NCBI GenBank assembly: GCA_039636795.1
Contig: CP143430.1
Coordinates: 2,604,001 to 2,668,000 of the forward strand
Origin: Micrococcaceae bacterium Sec5.1
Lineage (GTDB): Bacteria; Actinomycetota; Actinomycetes; Actinomycetales; Micrococcaceae
Reading direction: 5' to 3'
DNA: 64,000 bases
Both the position numbers and the translations under genes were made by a program. Position 1 is the stretch's first letter; every line of letters starts with the position of its first letter. The notes beneath the pieces are model-generated. The model saw only the letters and a list, made by a program, of their open reading frames with translations. It ran no database searches and was not told where the DNA came from. Below, one piece after another: positions 34,690 to 41,843 of the stretch.

Positions 34690-35483
34690 CTCACCCTATG
34701 AATCATCGGCCTGTTGCCGTCATCACCGGCGGCGGCGGTGGCCTCGGAAATGACATCGCCGATCGCCTGGCGGATGACGGGTTCGACCTCGCGCTCCTTG
34801 ACGTCTCGTCGTCGGCGCTACAGAGCGCAGCAGCCAGACTCTCGGAGAGATCGCCGAAGCTCAAAGTGCTGACATACGCGGGGAACCTGGCCGAGGAATC
34901 AGTGGTCGCCGAGACCTTCACCCGTATCGAGGAGGAGTTTGGGCGCATCGATGTCCTCGTCAGCGCGGCTGGAGGCAGTGGCACTGCCAAGGTCCGTGAA
35001 CTCTCAGAACTGAGCGGCGAGGTGTGGCGTGCAGTGATCGAAAGCAACCTCACCAGCACTTTCCTGTGCGCGCGGCAGGCTGTCCCGATCATGCTGAAGC
35101 GCGGCTATGGACGGATCGTAAATTTCTCGTCGCTGGTTGCCGACGGTCTCGATGGGCCGTCAGGAACTGTAGGCGCCCGGCTGGCCTATGCTGCGTCCAA
35201 GGGAGGCATCGTGAGTCTCACCAAGCAGCTCGGCAAAGACCTCGGTGGCACCGGGATTACCGTGAACGCCGTAGCTCCTGGACTCATCCTCCCCACCACT
35301 GGGCGGGTCCGGGACACCTTCGAGGTGATGGGGGCGGAAGAGAAGGCCGCCGCCTCTGCCGCCATCCCCGTTGGCAGACCAGGAACCGGCCGCGAGATTG
35401 CCGCCGCCGTGGCATACCTCGCCTCAGCGGCAGCCGCATTCACCTCAGGCACCGTCCTGCACGTCGACGGAGCAGCATCTTGA
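34686..35483 (+). CDS. SDR-family oxidoreductase
   Basis: A 265-residue classical short-chain dehydrogenase. The cofactor motif is VITGGGGGLGNDIAD, followed by DVSSSAL at the second strand end, which suggests NAD. Catalytic Ser/Tyr/Lys are visible as NFSSLVADG and YAASKGGIVSL. The C-terminal block TVLHVDGAAS is standard. It overlaps the lyase gene by four bases. It likely oxidises a hydroxyacyl or alicyclic alcohol intermediate; substrate not readable. Confidence 0.9.
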   Translation: MTHPMNHRPVAVITGGGGGLGNDIADRLADDGFDLALLDVSSSALQSAAARLSERSPKLKVLTYAGNLAEESVVAETFTRIEEEFGRIDVLVSAAGGSGTAKVRELSELSGEVWRAVIESNLTSTFLCARQAVPIMLKRGYGRIVNFSSLVADGLDGPSGTVGARLAYAASKGGIVSLTKQLGKDLGGTGITVNAVAPGLILPTTGRVRDTFEVMGAEEKAAASAAIPVGRPGTGREIAAAVAYLASAAAAFTSGTVLHVDGAAS

Positions 35484-35514
35484 CCACCAACCCCACTTGC
35501 AACGGAGACTTCAG

Positions 35515-36231
35515 ATGAAACACCCCCCGCTGATCATGCTTCCGGCCCTGGGCGCCGACTCCCGGCTATGGCAGCCGGTCATTGACGAACTCGGGGGAGA
35601 GTTCGAATGCACGGTGGTCCGTGGTGAAGGGCAGACGATCCAGGCCATGGCGGACCATGTGCTGTCACTGGCCCCCAGCGAATTTATCCTGGTTGGAATT
35701 TCGATGGGAGGGTATGTCGCCCTTGAGATAGCGCTAAGGAAGACCGGAAGAGTCAAGGCTTTGGCGTTGTTCAACACCTCGGCCATTGCCGCGCCGGAGG
35801 ATCGTCGGAAGAACTCCGAAAGCCTTATCTCGCTGGTGAATTCCGGGGGATTCCTGGAAGCGATCACCCGCACGGCCCCGGCCGTATCGCGGGGAATCCC
35901 CGAGGTTCAGCGGGTTGTGGAGGCGATGACCGAAGAACTGGGCGAACAGGTTTTCGTGGATCAGCAGCGCGCCGTAATGGATCGGTCCGACCGACGTTCG
36001 GAACTGGCCTCCATGGACTGTCGCACCCTGGTGGTGGGCGCTGCCGAAGACATCATTACGCCGCCGGCTTTGAGCGAGGATCTCGCTGGACGACTCCCTG
36101 ATGCGCGCTTTGTCCTTATCCAGGAGAGCGGGCATTTCGTTCCACTGGAGCAACCAAAGGCGGCCGCAACCGCGCTGCAGGCTTTTCTTCGGAACCAGGC
36201 GGAAGGTTCGCCGCAGGTGGTCGGCAGGTGA
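35515..36231 (+). CDS. Alpha/beta-hydrolase
   Basis: A 238-residue hydrolase starting at ATG 35515 behind ACGGAGA. The nucleophile elbow GISMGG gives the catalytic Ser, with late Asp (VGAAEDIITPP) and His (QESGHFVPLEQP). Size and motifs fit enol-lactone hydrolases, C-C bond hydrolases or esterases. It lies between SDR and hydroxyquinol dioxygenase genes in the same run. A role in hydrolysing a lactone or ester before ring hydroxylation is possible but unproven. Confidence 0.87.
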   Translation: MKHPPLIMLPALGADSRLWQPVIDELGGEFECTVVRGEGQTIQAMADHVLSLAPSEFILVGISMGGYVALEIALRKTGRVKALALFNTSAIAAPEDRRKNSESLISLVNSGGFLEAITRTAPAVSRGIPEVQRVVEAMTEELGEQVFVDQQRAVMDRSDRRSELASMDCRTLVVGAAEDIITPPALSEDLAGRLPDARFVLIQESGHFVPLEQPKAAATALQAFLRNQAEGSPQVVGR

Positions 36232-36291
36232 GCATCACTTCCCTCCTTCCATCCTGAACTGGAGCACCACGCCATTGAAAGGAAGTCCTCC

Positions 36292-37206
36292 ATGAGCAAA
36301 GACCTAGGTCCGGAATCGCTCACTGACGCTGTCATCGACAGTTTCAAAGACACTGCTGACCCGCGGCTTAAGGCCATTCTGGAAAGCCTGACCCGCAACC
36401 TTCACAACTTCGTTCGTCAGGTAAGCCCCAGCATTTCCGAATGGGAAGCGGCAATCAACTTCCTTACCGCAACAGGCCGGAAGTGCGATGACGTGCGCCA
36501 GGAGTTCATCCTGCTTTCGGACGTACTGGGAGTTTCCATGCTGGTGGAGACGATCAACGATCAGGAAACCCCGGACGCTACGGATTCGACCGTCCTCGGG
36601 CCCTTCCATATGGTCGAATCACCCGAACGGCATCTGGGCGACAACATCTCTTCCGAAAGCGAAGGGGACGTGTGCGTTGTCAGGGGGAGGGTCCTCTCAG
36701 TCACCGGACTGCCTATTCCCAACGCCCGGATTGACGTGTGGCAGGCCAACACCACGGGCTTCTACGACGTCCAGCAGCCGGGCATTCAAAGCGTCGGCAA
36801 CGGCAGGGGACTCTTCCGTACCGACGAAAACGGTGCGTTCCATTTCCGCAGCGTTGTACCGAGCTACTATCCGATTCCAACCGATGGTCCGGTTGGAGGT
36901 CTGTTGAAGGCCAGTGGAAGACACCCCTACCGTCCAGCCCATATCCACTTCATTGTCACCGCGGCGGGTTTCAAGGAGCTGACGACCCACATCTTCATTG
37001 GGGGAAGCGAATACATCGACTCGGATGCGGTCTTCGCTGTCAAGGAAAGCCTCATCAAACCCTTCACCCCCAACGAGGACCCTGCGGCGGCCGCAGAGTT
37101 TGGGGTGGATTCCCCGTTCATCGAGGGAGTCATCGACATTCTGCTGCACCCGGAGAGCCAATCTCCCAGCTCACGTTTCCAAGTATCCGAGGAGGTAGTC
37201 CGGTGA
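36292..37206 (+). CDS. Hydroxyquinol 1,2-dioxygenase (intradiol)
   Basis: A 304-residue non-heme Fe(III) intradiol dioxygenase that opens 1,2,4-trihydroxybenzene to maleylacetate. The N-terminal helical dimer domain (LTRNLHNFVRQVSPSISEWEAAI) is followed by the beta sandwich. Iron ligands are Tyr in GFYDVQQ, Tyr in PSYYPIPTDGPVG and two His in RPAHIHF. The hydroxyquinol assignment over catechol rests on overall resemblance and on the maleylacetate reductase gene that overlaps its end by four bases. Confidence 0.92.
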   Translation: MSKDLGPESLTDAVIDSFKDTADPRLKAILESLTRNLHNFVRQVSPSISEWEAAINFLTATGRKCDDVRQEFILLSDVLGVSMLVETINDQETPDATDSTVLGPFHMVESPERHLGDNISSESEGDVCVVRGRVLSVTGLPIPNARIDVWQANTTGFYDVQQPGIQSVGNGRGLFRTDENGAFHFRSVVPSYYPIPTDGPVGGLLKASGRHPYRPAHIHFIVTAAGFKELTTHIFIGGSEYIDSDAVFAVKESLIKPFTPNEDPAAAAEFGVDSPFIEGVIDILLHPESQSPSSRFQVSEEVVR

Positions 37207-38267
37207 AGGAATTCCGCTATGAAGCACTGCCGATGCGGGTAACTTTCGGCGCGGGGTCGGTCAAGACTCTCCCCGAGGAGGTCCGTGCGTTGGGCCTGCG
37301 GCGTGTACTGGTCCTGTCCACTCCGTTTCAGGAAGATCTGGCCAGGAACGTATCCAGGCAATTGGGCGAGTTGAGCGCCGGGGTGCACGCAGAAGCCGAG
37401 ATGCACGTCCCCATTGAATCAGCCCACAGGGCACGTGATGCAGCAAGGGCAGCGGATGCCGATGGTTATGTAGCAGTAGGGGGTGGATCCACCACGGGAC
37501 TTGGGAAGGCAATAGCTTTGGAGTTTGGCGCCCCCATCATCGCGGTGCCCACCACCTACGCCGGATCGGAAATGACGCCGATCTGGGGGCTGACAGCCGA
37601 CGGCGAAAAGAAGACCGGCCGTGACCCGCGCGTGTTGCCTACAAGCGTCATTTATGACCCGGAACTTACGCTGACCCTTCCGGTGGGCATGTCCGTCACC
37701 AGCGGTTTCAATGCGATAGCCCATGCGGTGGAAGCGCTCTATGCCCCTGACGGATCTCCTGTCATCTCGCTCATGGCAGAGGAAGGAGCCCGTGCAATGC
37801 TCAACGCCTTGCAGAAAATCGTCAAGGATCCAGCCCATGCGGAGGCCAGGTCAGATGCGCTGTACGGGGCATGGCTTTGTGGTGCCACTCTGGGAGCGAC
37901 CACGATGTCGCTGCACCACAAGCTCTGCCACATCCTCGGCGGGACCTTCAACTTGCCCCACGCTGAAACCCATACGGTAGTGCTGCCCTATGCGCTGAAC
38001 TTCAATGCCGGGCATGCTCCCGATGCCATCGCTGCATTGCAGCGGGCCACTGGGGCACAGAATCCTGCCCGCCACATACGTGAACTCGCTGTGAACCTGG
38101 GCGGTCCGCGTTCTCTGCGTGAACTCGGCTTCACCGACGAAGACATCGACACGGCCGTCGAACTGGCAACCCACAATCAATATGCCAACCCGCGTCCATT
38201 GACAGCAACAGGCCTCCGGGGCCTCCTCACCGCCGCGCTTAACGGTGACGCCCTGACATCTCCCTAG
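37203..38267 (+). CDS. Maleylacetate reductase
   Basis: A 354-residue iron-containing-alcohol-dehydrogenase-family enzyme that reduces maleylacetate to 3-oxoadipate with NAD(P)H. GTG 37203 is the start, behind GAGGAGG and overlapping the dioxygenase stop. The open frame extends further upstream but inside the dioxygenase gene. Family motifs are AVGGGSTTGLGKAIAL, PTTYAGSEMTPIWGLT, DPELTLTLPVGMSVTSGFNAIAHAVEALY and SLHHKLCHILGG. This step completes the hydroxyquinol branch. Confidence 0.94.
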   Translation: MKEFRYEALPMRVTFGAGSVKTLPEEVRALGLRRVLVLSTPFQEDLARNVSRQLGELSAGVHAEAEMHVPIESAHRARDAARAADADGYVAVGGGSTTGLGKAIALEFGAPIIAVPTTYAGSEMTPIWGLTADGEKKTGRDPRVLPTSVIYDPELTLTLPVGMSVTSGFNAIAHAVEALYAPDGSPVISLMAEEGARAMLNALQKIVKDPAHAEARSDALYGAWLCGATLGATTMSLHHKLCHILGGTFNLPHAETHTVVLPYALNFNAGHAPDAIAALQRATGAQNPARHIRELAVNLGGPRSLRELGFTDEDIDTAVELATHNQYANPRPLTATGLRGLLTAALNGDALTSP

Positions 38268-38290
38268 GCATACATCAAATAGATGCCTAG
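38264..38290. repeat. Inverted repeat CTAGGCAT-N11-ATGCCTAG at the reductase stop
   Basis: Perfect eight-base arms at 38264-38271 and 38283-38290 begin at the stop codon of maleylacetate reductase. No T run follows. It could be a weak terminator or an operator, since the shared TTGGTATT palindrome starts ten bases later. Confidence 0.4.
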
Positions 38291-38299
38291 CGGAATTAA

Positions 38300-38320
38300 T
38301 TGGTATTTGTGCAATACCAA
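38300..38320. promoter_or_regulatory. Perfect palindrome TTGGTATT-N5-AATACCAA, candidate LysR operator
   Basis: Eight-base arms with a TGTGC spacer lie 67 bp upstream of the ferredoxin reductase start. The left arm plus spacer (TTGGTATTTGTG) recurs on the minus strand at 30296-30307, and its first ten bases at 31325. The interior T-N11-A spacing fits LysR-type sites. It marks a new promoter inside a run of rightward genes. Confidence 0.6.
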
Positions 38321-38386
38321 CTGCGGTCACAGAGTAGAGGAAAGCAGTGATTCACCTCACGCAAACTCACAACAGAAAGACAGGCC

Positions 38387-39622
38387 ATGGTCCAAACCAC
38401 TACCGACATTGTGATTGTTGGGGGATCGACGGCGGCACTTAGGGCGGCTGAGACCGTCAGCCGCCGGGCACCGGGCTTGAAGGTCACGGTGGTCAGTGCC
38501 GAGCAGCATCTGCCCTATGAATTGCCCCCGTTGTCGAAGATCCCCTTGAAGGAATCCGTCGACATTGAAGCGTTGATCTACCCCTCTGCGCGCGCTCTGC
38601 AGGAGAGCGGCGTGGAGTTCCGACTCGGAGACACGGCCACGGCCCTTGACCCGCAACGTCAGGTGGTGACCACAGGCAGTGGCGACATCAAATATCGGGC
38701 AGCAATCATCACCACAGGATGTGAACCGATCATGCCTCCAATATTCGATGGGGAACGGGACGTGTTCGTCTTGCGGCGCTTTGAAGACTCCGTAGGACTC
38801 CGGGAAGCCGTCAACGATCGCCGTCGCTCCGTGGCCATCGTGGGTGCAGGGTTTATTGGTGGAGAATTCGCCTCGACCTTGATCGGGGACGGCCGCGAAG
38901 TATCCCTGATCGATCTCTCCGAACACCCGCTTATCCGCTTCGGTGAAGAAGTTTCCAGGGTTTACGAGGACCTGCATCGAGGCAAGGGAGTGGAAACATT
39001 CTTTGGATTGGGCGCAACGGCCACCATCGAACGGAACGGCCGTCGATTCCTGAAGCTTAGTGATGGCCGTGAAGTTGCCGCTGATGTGATTGTGGTGGGA
39101 GTCGGGGTGCGGCCCGCCGTTTCGTGGTTGGCTTCTTCGGGTATCGAACTGGAAAACGGCATTCTTGCCGACGAATATCTGCAGAGTACCCGGGGCGTCT
39201 TCGCCGCAGGTGACGCCGTCCGGTGGCCCAATAAACGATTCGATGCAGCCATGCGCATTGAGCACTGGACCACCGCAGCCGAACAAGGGCGAGCAGCCGG
39301 ACTGAACGCGGTGAACTATCTTGAGGGATCACCACTGGTGCCCTGCGCTACTGTTCCCTTCTTCTGGTCCGACCAACATGGTCAAAGGGTGCAGTGGGCC
39401 GGACATCAGTCCGGAGGGGAACAAGTGTATTCCAGCCAGAATGACAACGGATCACTTTTCCTCTTCCGTCAGGGAGGTTTCCTCGCCGGGGCCTTGGCCT
39501 TCGAACGGCGCCAGGAGTTCGTGCAATTGCGCGCAAAACTACGCCAGCCCCTCGCCTGGGAAGTAGCCATGGGCATGGTCCCGGGGCTCGAGCCCATGAG
39601 CAGCGCGGTCCTGGTGCCATGA
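38387..39622 (+). CDS. FAD-dependent ferredoxin reductase (rhodocoxin reductase type)
   Basis: A 411-residue NAD(P)H-dependent flavoprotein. FAD motif VIVGGSTAALRAAE at the N terminus, NAD motif VAIVGAGFIGGEFAS in the centre, and the second FAD block GVFAAGDAV are clear. Family members reduce small ferredoxins that feed P450s or dioxygenases. No other electron donor for the ferredoxin and P450 at 28812-30184 is in the window, and both promoters carry the same palindromic element, so this is the probable reductase. Confidence 0.9.
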   Translation: MVQTTTDIVIVGGSTAALRAAETVSRRAPGLKVTVVSAEQHLPYELPPLSKIPLKESVDIEALIYPSARALQESGVEFRLGDTATALDPQRQVVTTGSGDIKYRAAIITTGCEPIMPPIFDGERDVFVLRRFEDSVGLREAVNDRRRSVAIVGAGFIGGEFASTLIGDGREVSLIDLSEHPLIRFGEEVSRVYEDLHRGKGVETFFGLGATATIERNGRRFLKLSDGREVAADVIVVGVGVRPAVSWLASSGIELENGILADEYLQSTRGVFAAGDAVRWPNKRFDAAMRIEHWTTAAEQGRAAGLNAVNYLEGSPLVPCATVPFFWSDQHGQRVQWAGHQSGGEQVYSSQNDNGSLFLFRQGGFLAGALAFERRQEFVQLRAKLRQPLAWEVAMGMVPGLEPMSSAVLVP

Positions 39623-39777
39623 CTGTTAATCGGCGCCGCTATGTCTCATGCCCGTGCGGCATCCTCCTGGATGGGGTGGACGATGAGGAGCTGGTCATCG
39701 CGGTGCGTGCTCACTTGAACGAATCTCATCCAGGACTGGACTACACACGGGACCAGATCCTTCTCATGGCCTACTGA
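39619..39777 (+). CDS. DUF1059-like small protein
   Basis: A 52-residue protein whose ATG overlaps the reductase stop (ATGA). It reads MTVNRRRYVSCPCGILL, then an acidic helix DDEELVIAVRAHLNESHPG and DYTRDQILLMAY. The CxCG start with a later His after an EEL helix matches the DUF1059 small-protein pattern, possibly binding a metal. Its function is unknown. Tight coupling to the ferredoxin reductase suggests a role with the redox system. Confidence 0.7.
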   Translation: MTVNRRRYVSCPCGILLDGVDDEELVIAVRAHLNESHPGLDYTRDQILLMAY

Positions 39778-39797
39778 CATCAAACAAAGGAGTTTCA

Positions 39798-41126
39798 ATG
39801 TCTGTTAAAACACCAGGGCGAATGAAATCGGTACTCTTTTCAAGTTTCATGGGAACAGCCATCGAATTTTACGACTTTCTGCTCTATGGACTGGCTGCCA
39901 GCCTGGTTTTCGCTCCGCTCTACTTCGCCAATCTCTCACCCGCATTGGGCATCGTGGCGTCGTTCGCGACCCTGGCAGTCGGTTACTTGGCGAGACCACT
40001 GGGTGGTCTGATCTTCGGCCACTTCGGTGATCGGGTCGGACGAAAGCAGATGCTCGTCCTGACCATGCTCCTGATGGGCGGTGCAAGCTTCTGCATCGGT
40101 CTCCTCCCAACCCAGGCAGCAATCGGCCAGCTGGCGCCCCTGCTGTTGATTGTGCTCCGCGTGATTCAGGGTATCGCTGTCGGAGGCGAATGGGGTGGGG
40201 CTGCCCTGATGGCCATGGAACACTCGATGCCGGAGCGGCGGGGCTTCTCCGCCAGCTTCGCCAACATGGGTGGCCCTGCCGGCGCTGCTTTGGCAACGGT
40301 GGTCTTCAGCCTCTGCAGCATGATGCCTGAGGAACTGTTCATGACATGGGGATGGCGGTTGCCGTTCCTGTTCAGTGCAGTCCTGGTTGGCGTCGGACTC
40401 TTCGTGCGCCTCAAGGTCGCTGAATCGCCAGTCTTCCTGGAAACGCAGCGCAAGGAAGCTGCGTCGCAACACCGCAGGGTGCATCCGCTCCTGGAGGTAG
40501 TCCGGAAGTATCCGCGCGCCGTCGTGATCGCTTGCCTGGGTACGATCATGGCCTTTGCCATGCAGTCACTTCTCGCCACCTTTGCCATGCCGTATGCCGT
40601 TGCCGCCGGGCACAACCGCTCGGAAGTCCTGTGGATCAGCCTCGCGACCCAGGTAATCCATGTGTTCACGATCCCTATGTTTGCAGCGTTGTCAGACAGG
40701 GTAGGGCGACGCAAAGTGATGATGACCGGCGTAATCGGCATGATTTTGCTCATCCATCCCATCTGGTTGATGATCGCTGTAGACAACGTTGTGCTGTTGT
40801 TCGTGGCTTTCCTGATTGGAAATCCACTGCTCCAGGCCATGGTGTACGGACCCACAGCGGCCTACATCTCCGAGATGTTCGGCGCCGAATCCCGCTATAC
40901 AGGTGCATCCTTGGCGTATCAGGTGTCCGCGACGTTGGGTGGCGGACTGGTTCCCCTTGCGGCAACCGCGTTGCTGGCAGCCCGTGGTGGAAACGACCCC
41001 GTCTACGTTTCGGGCCTGGTCATTACCATTGGCATTGTCAGCCTGTTGGCCTTGTTGGTACCCGGCCGCCGTCAGAACAATGATCATGCTCAGGCGGACA
41101 CCGAGGCGTCGATTTCCGTGCAGTAA
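39798..41126 (+). CDS. MFS transporter, metabolite:H+ symporter (shikimate/benzoate-like)
   Basis: A 442-residue major facilitator with 12 membrane segments. The loop 2-3 signature FGHFGDRVGRKQML and the subgroup block GGEWGGAALMAMEHSMPERRGFSASF identify the metabolite:H+ symporter family (ShiA/KgtP/ProP relatives). An AAAGGAG site precedes the ATG. It probably imports the aromatic or organic acid substrate of this cluster. A loop 8-9 copy of the motif, DRVGRRKVMM, is also visible. Confidence 0.92.
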   Translation: MSVKTPGRMKSVLFSSFMGTAIEFYDFLLYGLAASLVFAPLYFANLSPALGIVASFATLAVGYLARPLGGLIFGHFGDRVGRKQMLVLTMLLMGGASFCIGLLPTQAAIGQLAPLLLIVLRVIQGIAVGGEWGGAALMAMEHSMPERRGFSASFANMGGPAGAALATVVFSLCSMMPEELFMTWGWRLPFLFSAVLVGVGLFVRLKVAESPVFLETQRKEAASQHRRVHPLLEVVRKYPRAVVIACLGTIMAFAMQSLLATFAMPYAVAAGHNRSEVLWISLATQVIHVFTIPMFAALSDRVGRRKVMMTGVIGMILLIHPIWLMIAVDNVVLLFVAFLIGNPLLQAMVYGPTAAYISEMFGAESRYTGASLAYQVSATLGGGLVPLAATALLAARGGNDPVYVSGLVITIGIVSLLALLVPGRRQNNDHAQADTEASISVQ

Positions 41127-41149
41127 TCGGGACAAACGAGAGGATCAAA

Positions 41150-41455
41150 ATGATCTACGAACATGCCGATCTCCGGATCAATCCTGACACCGAGGAGAAA
41201 TTTGTCAGGGACTTCAGTGCCGTCAGGAAATCACTGGTCGAGGCGGAAGGGTGTCATTCAGTTGAGTTGCTGGTTAGCGTGGACAGCCCCAATACATATC
41301 TTTTGCGGGTAGGTTGGGAGAATATTGAAGACCACACCGTAAGATTTCCAGGTACCTCGGAAGCAAACGAGCTACGCCGGGTCCTGATGGAACACTGCGT
41401 CACTCCGCCACAGGTTCTCCATTTCGGTGGACAGGACGTTTCGATCTCACTGTGA
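41150..41455 (+). CDS. Antibiotic-biosynthesis-monooxygenase-domain protein
   Basis: A 101-residue dimeric alpha/beta-barrel protein (ABM domain), starting IYEHADLRINPDTEEKFVRDF and ending in LHFGGQDVSISL. Family members are cofactor-free monooxygenases, heme-degrading enzymes or isomerases of quinone-like intermediates. It follows the transporter by 23 bp with a GAGAGG site and closes this rightward run. A role in handling a hydroxyquinol-type intermediate is possible but unproven. Confidence 0.8.
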   Translation: MIYEHADLRINPDTEEKFVRDFSAVRKSLVEAEGCHSVELLVSVDSPNTYLLRVGWENIEDHTVRFPGTSEANELRRVLMEHCVTPPQVLHFGGQDVSISL

Positions 41456-41545
41456 GGCCGGTGCCTTCGACTCAAATCTAAACGGCTACGCGCTGTTTTG
41501 CAGCTCTTTTCTGGCATATTCTCCACGTATGGCGGATCAATGAAT

Positions 41546-41558
41546 ATTGTATTTGTGC
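41546..41558 (+). promoter_or_regulatory. Degenerate copy of the TTGGTATTTGTGC element
   Basis: ATTGTATTTGTGC lies in the 180 bp gap after the ABM gene and upstream of the small frame at 41636. It equals the shared element with one G missing. A fortuitous match cannot be excluded. The rest of the gap holds no recognisable gene. Confidence 0.2.
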
Positions 41559-41635
41559 TCAAGGCGGATGAAGCACAGGCTGGACTTAGTCCCGCATTGT
41601 TGCGAGGCAATCACCACACTCAATGAGGAGTACAA

Positions 41636-41824
41636 ATGGGTACCATCGGCACTTATCTTGGAACAATACTGAGCTTGCATTCCGTGTCACCCTCCAACCC
41701 GGGCCCCTCGTCCTGGAACGTGGGCCACCGCGGGCCATCGGGGCGCATAGTGGCCCATCCATGGGCAGGCTGGTTCATCGAGGACAGCGCCGAGGCAGAA
41801 CCGGAAACCGACACCGTCGCGTAA
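41636..41824 (+). CDS. Possible small protein of unknown function
   Basis: A 62-residue frame starting MGTIGTYLGTILSLHSV behind a well-spaced GAGGAG site. The middle is Pro/Ser/Gly-rich and the end acidic (EDSAEAEPETDTVA). I recognise no family. It is convergent with the large LuxR gene and 181 bp after the ABM gene. The good ribosome site argues for expression; low complexity argues against. Confidence 0.4.
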   Translation: MGTIGTYLGTILSLHSVSPSNPGPSSWNVGHRGPSGRIVAHPWAGWFIEDSAEAEPETDTVA

Positions 41825-41843
41825 CGCGAGAGGAGCTGGTGCC

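Noticed and set aside
36738..37202. Upstream extension of the maleylacetate reductase frame
   Set aside because: It lies inside the hydroxyquinol dioxygenase gene; GTG 37203 with GAGGAGG is the natural start.
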